The position numbers were made by a program, and so were the translations under genes. From positions 1,829,001-1,889,000 of the forward strand of contig NC_135570.1 of NCBI RefSeq assembly GCF_964340395.1: a stretch of 60,000 nucleotides of DNA, written 5' to 3'. Positions within the stretch are counted from its first letter, which is position 1, and each line of letters opens with the position of its first letter. The notes below the pieces were generated by a model. It had not been told where the DNA came from. It made no database searches and saw only the letters and a program-made list of their open reading frames with translations. The stretch is from Glandiceps talaboti. Its lineage: Eukaryota > Hemichordata > Enteropneusta > Spengelidae. This document shows, piece after piece, positions 44,942 through 57,756 of this stretch.

Positions 44942-45306
44942 CTCTAAGGTTAATTGGAGTTCTTGCCTTGTACTTGACCTTGGTCAAGTTACATACATTG
45001 CTAGAAGGCAAATATATAATAATCATCTAAATGTTTCCCATGTTGAGGGCTTGTGTTGGTTTGCTGTGACGAGTATCATCTGTCCTATGATGAAGACATC
45101 ATTTATTTGACCCCATTGAGTGACAGTCTAAGGTTAATAGAAAGTCTTGCCTTGTATTTCACCTTGGTAAAGTTAAATGCAATAACATTGCTAGAAGGCG
45201 AATATGTAATACCGTATTTATCTAAATATTCCCCCATGTTGAAGGCTGATATTGGTTTAGGGTCACGTGTATTACGGTGAAGACATCGTTTATTTGACCC
45301 CAGTGA
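44942..45306. repeat. Two-copy tandem duplication, period 185 bp
   Basis: CTAAGGTTAAT at 44944 recurs at 45129, TTGCTAGAAGGC(A/G)AATAT recurs, and GAAGACATC(A/G)TTTATTTG at 45092 recurs at 45277. The copies are diverged by roughly 15 percent. Confidence 0.85.
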
Positions 45307-45396
45307 CCTCTCTTCAGTCTGCAGATCATATGATTTATTGAGAAATGCAAATACATTGTCTCAAGATATTGTATAAAATATGTAAATTGATATCAT

Positions 45397-45416
45397 AATA
45401 ATAATAATAATAATTT
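45397..45416. repeat. (ATA)n triplet repeat
   Basis: A short AAT-type triplet array followed by TTTATTCATC, similar to the ends of the SINE-like elements in this window. No SINE body is recognised beside it. Confidence 0.8.
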
Positions 45417-46385
45417 ATTCATCTACGTGTTTTTGTACACTATGCCACCGGCCCTATGCGCTATTTCATAGTACTAAAATGTAGTCAAAGGAGAGATTGT
45501 GATTACAGGTAATACCGGTAATAGTGGTATAGTAGAGTCTATCTCGTTTCACTGAGTTTGAAAGCATAGAATAAAAATTTACTGACATTGCGAATACTAT
45601 TTGTATTTTTGGATTGTAGTAAATGTATGAATTTTTGAACATTTGGCAGGTCTGCTTCATAAAAATCTTTTGGAATATATCTCATCATACATGTAGCACT
45701 GTATGCAAAGGAGAAACTTACAAAAAGTGAAATTCATCCACAACTGTGAATCATGTAATAATTACAACATATTGAAAGATCAGTAATTCTCTTGTATCAA
45801 GTTTAAGTGTTATTTTCTAAATTTCAAATTTTCCTCGCAATGATAAAATGCTGATGGTAATTTATGCAAAATAATTTTTAATATTTCATAAATTAACAAG
45901 TATAATATGTTGTTTTGTTAGATATCTACAATTCTCTAATCATAACCAGTATCGTGTAATATTCATAATCACAAAAACTCCCGTTGATTATTTCTAATGC
46001 AAATTTCCGAAAAACATTTTGAGAGCAAGTTTTGTTTAAAAACGTGATATTGCATATTTTAATATGAAATATGTTATTATATATGGATAAATGTAAGTCT
46101 ATAACTGCGTACATTAAAATTCATCTCATACATATTCCTTTAATAGTTATTTTACTAACAAAAATGACATTAGGAAATTGTTGTTGCATTTTCTATAAAT
46201 ACAACTCCATGACTGTATTAATCACAGATATATCTTTCAATAATTGCAGCAATATTTGATTTCTGAACTACAATATTTCTGTGTATATTAATTTTCAATT
46301 TCTATTACAACTAACTATGAGTACATGACTATGTATTGATGTTAATCTCCTTTGGTTTTGGTATGTATTGATGTCATGCTTTAAT

Positions 46386-46745
46386 TTAGTTCTGGTTACC
46401 TAACCCCACCTAGCTTTTCACTGCTGATTCTAAACTTTTTTACGTATTCGGGAAAAAAATAATAAGTCATGCGAGAAATAGTGGATGTGGAAACTGACAT
46501 CAACTTAAAAAGACAATATAAAACTGTTCTTCCAATCTGTAATGGCTGTACATCTGTTAGGGAGAAATAAATAAAACAAAGACACTATTATATGGAAAAC
46601 ATAACTACATATACATGTACCTGAACTAGACACTCACACATGAAAAAAAAATATTTAAAAAAAATATTAAAAGAATTATCTACCTGCCCCACCTATTCTA
46701 AAATTGAGTTTAATCAGAACAACACAATCTTTTTTTTTTTTAGGC
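46386..46745 (+). mobile_element. MITE-like element, copy 3
   Basis: The same orientation as 1187-1570. It shares CCCCACCTAGCTTTTCACTG, GAAATAGTGGATGTGGAAAC, and ACTGTTCTTCCAAT, with 15-20 percent divergence elsewhere. The terminal repeats are degraded (left CTGGTTACC, right CAGAACAACACAATC plus a T-run), which suggests an older copy. Confidence 0.75.
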
Positions 46746-48035
46746 CTAAGCAAGTTTCAGCGAAATTGTTTTTGGCTGTCACATCAAAATGGCAAATACA
46801 TGAAATATTATAATTTTGGTTGGTATTTTATCAGTATAAATTTCAATTTTCTATAAAGAGTCAGACTGAATTCCTGTATACATGAATGAATATGATTATG
46901 ATTATGTCAAATATTCTGTTATGATAATTAGTTAGATTGTCATCGTTTTTAACATCAATATTTTCATTTCAATCAATTATTGTCTTCCATGTCATACAAT
47001 AATTTCACCTTTTGTTAATTTGTTTATACTCTAGTTTCGAAGCACTTCAATCTCTCATGGAATTTATGTCCAGTAATTTCCCAAATGTATCTTTTCTAGT
47101 GAAATAAAAATCCCAATGAAAGTAGCTATTTTGTAGTTTTAATATGTTTCTATTGTCAATGAAAATGAAATATACACAACACAGCTGAGTCATGGAAAAT
47201 TAAATCCTTCAAAACTAGGATTTTTATAGTGAGTAAGTAAAATGTTGGGGTTATAATTTGAATTTGACTAGATTGGATTGTCTGGACTGGAGACTATCTG
47301 ATGTAACGGTTCAAATCAATTCACTGCCTACTTTGACAGTAAGAGAGTAAGATTAGACAAAGTTGACATTCATCTAAAGCCTCAGTTTGGGTACTGATAT
47401 TTTAGAATCTTCCGCAATGATGTCCAATTCGATGACATCACTGTCGTAATCTGACATAATCACGTAATGAGTACATCTTGCCGACTATCAGCTCGTTTTC
47501 ACCTTTTGAGTGACAGCAGTCCACTTAATGTTGCCATACATCATGTACTAGTCTAGAGGAAGGATTGTTCTTGTTGTTGAAAACTTGGGGATAAAAATGC
47601 GGAATAAAAGTGTTCTTTCAAGAAAATTTATGATAATGTTACTGTGATTTGCATAATCAGTGTTTTTTGATAATACATTTACATTTGGTAAAGTCATGTC
47701 TACATGAGATGCCCAGTCATTTTACAGGGTTTCACTTTCCTACCAAAATGATGACATAACAATAAGGTATTGTACATGTATGGAAATCTGCTAGTGTGAT
47801 CAGATTTCTCCTCTGTTTAAACCAGGGTTCCAAACCTGGGTTTCAAACCGGGGTTCCAAACATTGAACAAAACACTTGATAGTATTGTAGTAACAATATA
47901 CATTGTACTCCTATTTTCTTCCATTACCGTCACACATCTATAACATGGCACCTCCTCCTCAACTGGGGGGTAGGGGGTTGTGGTGGCATGTGGTGTTTTC
48001 TTGTAATAGATAACTTATATTTGTTCGCGAATGGT

Positions 48036-48066
48036 GGGGGGGGGGGGGGGGGCGGGGGGGGGGGGG
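48036..48066. repeat. G17-C-G13 run
   Basis: Thirty-one bases, all G except one C. It is capable of forming very stable G-quadruplexes. Confidence 0.97.
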
Positions 48067-49529
48067 TTTACACATGCTTCTGTCCAGACATGTATATCTA
48101 ACACTACACTGTACACAGTAATGTCTTTATATAAATATACACAGGCCAATTTCTTTTAAATCTAGCACAAAGGTCGGATATGACAATTGCCAATTTACAT
48201 TGTATCTGCAGCTTGCATTGGTAGAACATCAAAATGATATACCTGTCCTCTGAATGTGTTTGCATAGTGTTGAGTAATACTAACTAATAAATAAACCAAA
48301 GAAAGTCACATGGTTGTGACCAGTACACAGTACTTAGCAATCTGTGTATTGAGATTTAAAATGAATGTTTTCAAGTGTGTAATCAGTGAAATAGATAACA
48401 CCTTTCATCACCAACAACGTCTCAGCTGTCTGGGATAGATGCAACTTAATTATTGGATATTTGATAATAAATGAGATTGAGATTTGGTTGAAAAGTACAC
48501 GAGTCAATAACTTGGAAAGTTTATGTAGTAGTAGAGGTGACTCTATTCCAATTACTTTTCTCGGTTTTTGATATAAATCATACCATTACAAAATAAACTT
48601 TGAAGTATGTGTTGGAAATTCAATTTTCTTGCAATGTGTCGTCCATATGTAGTTTCATTCCACCTTTAACACCTATTTGGAGTGATCCAATAATATGCAA
48701 CCAAGCGTTGCCAAAACACACTCTACAAAGCCTGTATGTGGTAGATAGTGAATAAACAGTAAGTCAATCGTATGTTGGGTATACTTGATGAAATTCAATT
48801 TACACACAATAATTCAATTACAAGACTGGTGTAAACAAAGTCAAATCAGTTTTCTTATAATTTCCATATTTATTAGGTTTGGACAGGATTAATAGAGAAC
48901 CCTGATAAGTGAGAAAAATTGACAACTTTTTGTTTGAAGTACATGTACAATGTACTGTGTTTGCAGGGAAATGAGTTGTGACACATGTCTGTCTTCCATT
49001 ACTAGGAGTATTTGACAACATACATGTATTTGTTGACAGCTGTTAGCAGATAAAGTACATTTCATAATAGCATCAACAAAACATAACAATTACATAAATG
49101 TAATTTCGACCTGGAATAGAATTTTATCACCAGTGTGTGTCATAAAAATATCAATCATTTTAATGCTTGGTTAGCACAGTAACTCCATGTGCTATACGCG
49201 TATATAACTATAGGGACTTGCAAGAATACAACAACCTTCTTTTTCTATTTCCCTATCGCCTACACATTGACTCGAAGGACTATGCACTACCACTCTATTT
49301 GCTATCCTAACTGACATTTTGAATAAGAATTTCTTTAGGGCTGAAATTTTAGTAAAATATACCAAAATATAAGATGTCAGTACATGGTGAAAATGTCACT
49401 GTTTTGGTAACATTACAGTTTGGTACATGTACATTGTAATTGTATCATAAGCCCAAAGATTTCTTTCCAATATGTCTAGTCTATGGTGTTAATATGGGGG
49501 TGGTATATTGTAGGTATTAATTCCTCTGT

Positions 49530-49800
49530 TGTAAACACATGCTGGTGAGGTTTGTAATGCCAGCCCAGTATTAGCACTGAGCTACAATAACTTTTGGCTT
49601 GCAGACTTTAACCCTTCCAGTTACTAACACATGCTAGTGAAATATTAATGCCAGCCCAGTGTTAGCACTGTGCTTGTCTGGTGTTAACTTTGGGTTTTTG
49701 GAGACTTTTACACGAACCCTTCTGGCTGCTAACACATACAATGTACATGTATTAGTGAGATGTTCGTGGCCAACCCAGTATAAGCACCGACAGTGTGAGC
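49530..49800. repeat. About 100-bp diverged tandem repeat, 3 copies
   Basis: Each copy contains CTAACACATGC, then GTGAGATnTTAATGCCAGCC and CAGTnTTAGCACTG, and ends with AACCCTTC(C/T). A partial further copy lies near 50258-50325. Confidence 0.8.
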
Positions 49801-51489
49801 TACAGTCTCATGTTATAGGGCTGATACAGACTTTGAAGCTGGAGTAACTGTAATTTGAATATTATGTTTTCAATCAGTTGATCAAAAATAGGTGTAGATT
49901 CATGGAAAATGTTTATAATACCAATAATTAGATGTTGGCAATGTAAATTAGAGGTCAATTTGATTACTGTATGTAGTGTAGAGTAAAAGGTTGAAATTAT
50001 GATCACCTTGGGCACTGGTTTTAGGGTGGGGACCCAGAAATCAATTCATTGGATACAATGTATACATGTATGTACCATATTACATAATGTATGTGTATAG
50101 CTACAATGTACACAGATACATTAACTCACAGCTGATTCAATACTGTTCAGGGTGTACAATATTAGGAGTAAGTGAATTATACAAATGTATCTAACAAAAC
50201 AGTTACAGAAAACTGAATGTTCCTGTTGTATCTAGTACAGCTTTAGTCAATCAAATTACTAACACATGAAGTGTTAGCGCTGGTCTTGTGTTAGCACTGG
50301 GCAAGTCTAGTCAGAAATTATGTCTTGAGCCGAGTTTTGTGTAACCCAGTCACCTGGTTACCTGGTCATACATGCATACACATTGTAAATGTGCAAACTA
50401 TCAGTGTACTCGGAGACTAATGAAAGCAATAGTAGAACTGTGTTAAATGTTATAGACAAAGTCAGATATACATATACTGTACTCAGCAACTAATGAAGTA
50501 AAATCCTTGAAATTATTACCTAGCACATCACTCACCTACTGTGTCAGAATACTCATGAATTAAAAGGAAAATGTATGAGCATTGAGTTCAGTGAAAGTGA
50601 AAGAAAGATGTTATCATCGTTGGATAGATGAGTTTTTATCATCCTTTATATGAACTCAGTCACAGTGTGTATGTTTACATTAGCTGAATGATATGTTTAC
50701 TAGTCATTGGTGAATCTATGGCTTGATGTTCATGTGTAAACAATTATGAATTAGGATGTGTTTGTCAACAAAGTTTTAATTTGTTGCATGATGGTAAGGT
50801 TTTACCACTAGGCAATTATATTATCCTTTATGGATGGTACTGTGTATACTTGATGTCCGTATGTAAACATTTGTGAATCAACATATATTATGTCAATTAT
50901 TTAGGATTTGTTTTATGAAATAACAGCTTTTTTTCTCTCCCCCCCCCCACACACACACACTATGTTGTAAAGTTGTAGGAAGAACCATGTACAGTGTACT
51001 CAGTGGTTACAGTTTGATATTAATTGTGATGTGCATGAATTACATTTCATTCAAACCTTGCACAAAGATGACATACACATATGCACTATTATGGTATACA
51101 TATGTACTTGTACAGTGTCTGTGTGTCCTCGTTGCATTTCTGTATCCAGTTCATTCTGGGAAAGGGCTGAATGATGGTTGATGGACTTACAAAACCACAA
51201 ACTAAATTTCAGAAACCATGTACCACATACAGTTTTCAGAAAACCATATATATATAATTTTGTACATGTACATGTATATCTGTAGCCTAGTATTTTCTGA
51301 TGCCATAAGTAATGTGGTGTGTTGATCCTAAAAGAGGTGACATTTTTTGTTGCAAGTATTCTAACACACTAATTTCCTACTAGCCTAGAGACTTGTATAA
51401 TCAACTTGACATACTTGCTTGACAGAATAATGTTCTCGTTACTGACATTGAGAAGCAAGAGAGCTAAGTCAGTAGGCTAATTTTCTGTA

Positions 51490-51785
51490 TACACACCATG
51501 TTGAAAGTGGGAAACATTCTCTTCAAGAAAAACACATTCCCGTGAGACCAAATTACCCGTACAAATTAATAAGAACCAAATGTGTATATACAGTGTGAAT
51601 ACCATCTTGAATGTTGCCTTATGGGAAATATTGTTTTCAAGAAAAACAAATTACCGTACAAATAAATAAAAACCGAATTGTATAGTGTATGCCATCTTGA
51701 ATGGTGCATTATGGGAAACATTGTCTTAAACACATTCCTGTAAGACCAAGTCACCATGCAAATAAACAAAAATAAAATGTGTATG
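51490..51785. repeat. About 105-bp diverged tandem repeat, 3 copies
   Basis: Repeated phrases are CATCTTGAATG(T/G)TGC, TTATGGGAAA(T/C)ATTGT, ACACATTCC and ACAAATAAATAAAAACC. The frame at 51566-51769 on the - strand is a repeat artefact. Confidence 0.8.
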
Positions 51786-53097
51786 TTAACAGTCTTGAAA
51801 ACACTTGATATACAGAAGGACAGCCGTGCCTACTAAAGAATAAATTCTCATTAAATCTCATCTACTTGCAAAGTGTGTATGAGATTTGTAACATCTGTCC
51901 CTCTCTGATGTAGAAGAAACCACATTTAGACAGTTTGTGATCACCTATTTATAGTGTGCCATGTGTTGATCTGTAGGGAAAGTTTTAATGCTAAGGAGCA
52001 ATGGAAGTTGTTAAACAGTACATTGAAGTTTAGTAGAATTTATGTCTCTGAACTATGTATGTCTACCCTCAAAGTACATGTAGTACTAAATTTGATACAC
52101 AGGCTTCAAATTTCAATTTGAATGATAATCTCATTTTTATCACCTCTGTTGTTACAAAAAAAATGTACATATGAACCATGTTATATGTTGTCTGCAGCTA
52201 GATAGTGAAGTAGCAGTGCAAAACTGATGCATGTATTAATACATTGTGTATGCATGAAAAGTTCTTTTGATTCTTATAGCCATAGTCTAAGCCTGTTACA
52301 TCATCTACACTTTTATGTCAGTTAGTAGGAAAAGTTTCACACAAGTGTAGTATAATAAAGAGAAAAGACACAAAGATAAGTTATGACTGCAGTGGGCAAT
52401 TAATTAAAATGTTGTCTAATTATAGTCCAGCTGTTCATGAATATATTTAGAATGTCACCATGGGAAGCAATATTGACATGCATCAGTTCCTATGCACTGT
52501 ACTTAGTGTTTGTACTCCCAGCTTTTTAACTAGGCTTTGGGAACCGTGGTAACAGAGAGGTTGGAATCTTATAAAACTTTACTGTATATAATTCTTGGTA
52601 CCTGCAATAGCATTTTACCTCATGCTATATTAGAGGGTCTAAATAGAACAAGAAGATTGGCTTATTTTCACTTGTGCCTAATACAGTTATAGTAATGTAT
52701 GTGGGTATGGTGACAACCAAAAAATTGAATATTCATTATTGTTATAATGCACTTACATGTAGGCAGTAATGTTCTATTTCAGGTACCAATAATTTAGTTG
52801 ACACCATTGTAAAGTGTGTAAAGATCTCACTAGTTAGATCTTACATGTACCTATCCTGCCTTATCCTCATTTCTGATCATATTTCCACAATTTATTTGGA
52901 AGAGAGGTGGAATTTAGTTTTAGTATGCATGGCTTTACAATCTTTAATTACATGTAAAAGATTTGTAAGGTCACAAGTATCAAAATACAAATGGTGGATG
53001 GTCTCAACAAAAGTGTATCTTTCTAGATTCTCACTTTCTAAATGTACAAATGTAGCTTTGACTAGCTTTCTTCATGTTAACTGAGAATCGTCATTGT

Positions 53098-53455
53098 GGA
53101 GTCATGATGGCCGAATGTATAGAGTGGCCGGCTTGGAATCTGCAGGTTGCAGGTTCGAGCCCCATCGCTGCTGTTTGTTTCTGAATGAACGACGACTGTG
53201 CCTCAGTCCACCCAGCTGTATAATTGAGGACCTGGTAGGATAGAGGTTGTAATGTGAATGTTTTAATCCTATGCACTTATAAAGGCTGCAATGGATTGTA
53301 TGCTCCCCAGGGAGTTGAGGAAGTTAGTATAAAGGGCTGTTGTGCCGATATATATCTGAGCCAGAGGTACTAATTGTAAAGTGCTTTGAGCACAGAGTGG
53401 GAAAGCGCTAAATAAAAACCAACATTAATATTATTATTATTATTATTAATATCAT
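53098..53455 (+). mobile_element. tRNA-derived SINE
   Basis: The head is tRNA-like. An A-box match, TGGCCGAATG, lies at 53107, and a B box, GGTTCGAGCCC, at 53152-53162, at normal tRNA spacing. The body follows, then a tail with ATTGTAAAGTGCTTTGAGCA and GGGAAAGCGCTAAATAAA, ending in (ATT)n at 53430-53450. The tail resembles L2-type LINE-mobilised SINE tails found in many animals (from general knowledge). Partial relatives are at 23840-24088 and 2856-2895. Confidence 0.85.
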
Positions 53456-53679
53456 CAGAACAGCAATTTTGAAAATACAAGTTAAAGTTACAATTATGCA
53501 CATATGCTGCAGCTATTCAAAAGAAAACTATTAAAATGATATGGTTACCAAGTACATTAGTAGATAGCAATATGTTGATAATAAAAATTATGGATATAAT
53601 AATACATTTACTACAGCTATAAAAAGGAAAGCTATCAAAGAGGTTTACATGTAGGTTGCTAAATATATTTTAGATATAA

Positions 53680-54125
53680 ATATTTTGAAACCAAAATAAG
53701 TTATTAATACATATGTTGCAGTCATAAAAACATTATGTTTCTAAATACATTTGTAGATATAGTAAGTTCAGGTTGCTACAACGTACATTTTGAGATATAA
53801 ATTTTTTGAAACCAAAATAAGTTATGGATACATGTGTTGCAACCATAAAACCATAAAATAGAATGCTAAATATGTTTGTAGATATAATAGTAAGTTAGGG
53901 GGTACAAAATACATTTGTAGATATAAATATTTTGAAAACATAGTAATTTACTGGTACAATATACGATTGTGTAGATATAAATATTTTGAAAATAAAGTAA
54001 GTTACTGGTACAATATACAATTGTGTAGATATAATATTTTGAAAATAAAGTAAGTTACTGGTACAATATACAATTGTGTAGATATAATATTTTGAAAATA
54101 AAGTAAGTTACTAGTACAATATACA
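53680..54125. repeat. About 52-bp A/T-rich repeat, 4 clear and several diverged copies
   Basis: The unit is TAGATATAAATATTTTGAAA followed by ATAAAGTAAGTTACTGGTAC. The last three copies are nearly identical; earlier copies at 53690-53930 are diverged. Confidence 0.85.
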
Positions 54126-54644
54126 TGTTATACTGCAGCTATAAAAAAGTACCACTTACTATCAAATACAGGATAGCAATGAGTGTTTAATAACATTATA
54201 AAGATACACTGGTAGTGTCACAGATTTGCGGAATTTTCCACACAGACTTTATGACTCTTTTGTCAAGCTAGCGTTTCAACGCTGTGTAATCAGTTCATGT
54301 GTTGACAAGGTATAGACATTTATATACATTCCTCGAGATAAAAAACATCCTAAAATAGTTGATATGGCTTCAGTGAAATAACAGATTGAGTTGTGGAAAC
54401 TCTAAGTGAAAAGTTATGATAGTTTTATGATGTTGTTGGATATACATGTACAAGGTGTGTCTGCAGTGAGAAGAAAGTGTGTAATGTAAATTTGTATGTG
54501 GCGATTGTAATCATTTCACTTTATTGTGGTTCAGTGATATATGTCTGTTCATGTAATTTCCTATCGTGGAATCAGGAGCATTTGTGTTTTGTGCAGAGGA
54601 TGAATTGATGCTATACAGAATTACATTATCAGTTCGTCACTCAG

Positions 54645-54960
54645 ACTACTGTGTATGTGTGTATGTGTGTCTACGTGTGTGCATGTGTGCGTGTATGTAC
54701 ATTTGTATATGTGTGTGTATGTATATGTGTGTGTTCTATTTCAGTCATGTGTGTGTATGCATGGGTATGTGCACATGTGTATACTTGTATGTACATGTAT
54801 ATCATGTTTTTGTGTGTTTACAAATACATTATTTTTAATTGTGTGCATTTACTCTACATCAGTCATGTGTTGTATGTGTGGGTATGTGTACATGTATGTA
54901 TGTGTGTGTGGGTATATGTATAGGTATGTGAGTACATTTGTGTTGATACATATATATCAG
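54645..54960. repeat. Imperfect TG/TATG-rich region
   Basis: Degenerate GTGTATG-type sequence keeps three + frames open for 90-120 codons (Cys/Val/Tyr-rich). It is not a credible gene. Confidence 0.8.
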
Positions 54961-57756
54961 GTATCATATTTGTCTTTGATACATATGTATGTGTATTTTA
55001 TATGTTGCTTGTAGGATTATATATGGTTATGGATGGGGGTGCATATATGTACATGTACATGTAATGTATAGGTGGTGGTGGTCTGCATGTGTGTGGGGGT
55101 TGGGATGTGTATATGTACAGGTCACAGGTGTGTCCTATTAATAGCAATGGCTAGATAAATGTACTGCGTATAGGAGACATCGTCCCATGGGTGTTTTGTC
55201 AGCAGTATATGTGATTATTGATTATTGGTGCATTTGAATTAAAGCTGACATTAACACTTTTACCTGCATTACGGTATTACATATGTAACATGTTAAAGGT
55301 TGTGTATGTGTGTACCAGCCAAATGATAAACTAACATCAGTCTGCTAGGGCTAGCAAATCTGAAAGAATTCTTGAGTTGTACTAAATGTAAACATGCTTT
55401 GGGCAACTTTCTGCTGGGTCTGTCATTTTGTTGTAATCCCAACAACTTCTATATGTCATGTTTCATTCTTGGTGAGATTGAAATGATGTCTATTTACTAG
55501 CCCTAAAGGACTATACAGATAGACGTGACTATGATATATACATGTATACATGTAGACTTTTACCTTCAGTGTTTCTCACAAACCAGAGCTGACACTACAA
55601 AATAATATCCTCTTGACGGATGATGTGTTTTGGATGATGCTGTAAAAGAGGCTGTGGTTTATGATGCGTTTTTGCTAAGATTTGAGAACCTGGATATCAG
55701 AGAGGGGGAGGGGAGGAGGTGGAGAGGGTGTGGGTGTTCATACACAACCATAATTCTGGTGGTAAACCATGGTAAAATGAATGGGAAAGTGTAAGTTGTT
55801 ACTTACTAAAACATTCATCTAGTATGGCTTCTAGCCATCTGTTGTCGGGGGTAACATACAGCGGACATGAAAGTACCAAGTTCTTTCAACAGCATGAGAC
55901 ATGTTGGGAAGCAATGTAAATACACTGCAAGCCTATACACTGTGTTTTGACAGGCAGATCTTTCTAAATGGCTTTAAGACATTACAAAGTACAGTTCAGT
56001 AATATATCATGCTGCAAATAAGAGAACATGATCAGAAAGAGGAACTGGTGACCAGTTGCGTGGCCTCTTGAAATGTGGTGACAAGTACCAGTGGAGGATG
56101 AAGTCTCTGTGTGTGTATGTACAGTAGATGTTTTAAAGGTACTCCTCTGTTTACTTGAGTTTTTTAATGTAATATTCACTATAGAAAGAAAGGTCTGAAA
56201 CATTAACCGCTACTTTGTTCAAGAAAACTGAAACCCAATTTCAGTTAAAATCAAGAAAAAAGTCTGGGATCACCAGGCAAGATTTTGAAATAGATGTGAA
56301 AAAAACATCAAAATTAAACAATTTCAAATCCAAAATGGCTGTCAAATACTTTGTCAATTCTATTGGGAAAACAAATGATTGTTGATTCCTTGAAAACAAG
56401 ATGGTGACTCTAAAATCTCTTATTATTTTGAATTATTTGAAAGGACAGGAACAAGGTTTCATTTGGCAAAGTTTGGAGAATTTGGTTTGCAACTTTTAAT
56501 TTTCAGAGAAAGTGGTCCTCAGGCTCAAATTCAAGGCACATTTTTGAAATATTAAAATATTCGATGTTCTTGATATAAGCATGTTAAAACCACAGTATCA
56601 TCAGAAATAGAACAATGTATGAAAACTGCAAAAATTACCAGATTTTTTTTCCATTCAAAGATGACAAAAGTACGTGTCTGTAAAATTACTTGACAGTGAG
56701 TCATATTGAATAAAGTCTGACAGACAGCAACAAATATAAACCAGCTAATTCTTCATGCTTACTGATGTTCTAAGCATTTCATCAAATTTTCTATGGAATG
56801 TACTATTTGTGCATCCCACATGTTAGTAATCGTCCACATACTACTAGCTAAAATATTGCACGGATAATAACCTATATGTACATATGCTTTTATTTACGTA
56901 ATCACTTCTCACCACAAGAACAGTGATTCTACAACAAATCGGTGAAAAAAATATTGTAGAAATGATTCTCCCCATTAGAAAATCCACAATTTTGGCGGGA
57001 AACGGCAGTAACATGTTTGTTAGACTTTGATATCTGTTGAATTCCTATTCCCTGCCCTTACAGGCACCTTGTCAGAAATTAAGAATAAGATATTTTGAAT
57101 TTATTTTTGTTTTACCGTGAGTGTCTCAGTTCATATGTATCTGTAGATAGGTTGCTATATTATCCAACAAAAATTTGTGGGTCTTTTGAGAGTTTAACAT
57201 CAGATAGAGTATCTAAACTCAACTGACATTTGAGATCTTTAGTGAATTTTGCCCACTGTATTTATTTTGCTTGGACATACTTGATTGTATTTGCTGGCTT
57301 TCTGAATGTTTAAATAAACAGTGGTTTCCATGGTTGGTGCCCCAGAGGGACAATGACTAGAATATGACAAATCTATACAAGCTGATTTCAAAATCTGTAG
57401 TTATCCATTGTTTTTGCTAAAGTTTCCTAAAGCAGATCATAGAGGAGGTGGTGATAAAAAAGTCCCATTTTCCCTAAATATATTTCAGTGAATTTTGTAG
57501 AGGAACATTAGGAAAATGTCAGTTGAATTCAGGTAGTTTGTACCGTACTACCCCGCTGTGTCATCTTTTGTGGAACACATCAGCCTTGACACATACTCCC
57601 CTCAAGAGACTTGGCATATTTGTACAGTTACATGGGGCAACCACAAATGGCAAATGTCATTGATATGTTTCCTATATGTATAATACAATGTGCTATTAAA
57701 AAAAAGCAGACTCTTTGACAGAAAGACCATAGTATTTAGGGTCACACCATGATGTG
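54961..57756. other. Unannotated DNA
   Basis: No exon, RNA gene or large repeat is recognised. A purine-rich GAGAGGGGGAGGGGAGGAGG tract lies at about 55700. Confidence 0.5.

Noticed and set aside
52784-52816. Possible 33-bp exon after GTTCTATTTCAG (GTNNLVDTIVKC)
   Set aside because: It fits a phase-1 entry but is too short, has a mediocre donor, and lies almost 20 kb from the second gene's exons.
54566-55014. Cys/Val/Tyr-rich open frames
   Set aside because: Degenerate TG/TATG repeat; three overlapping frames and no splice or homology support.
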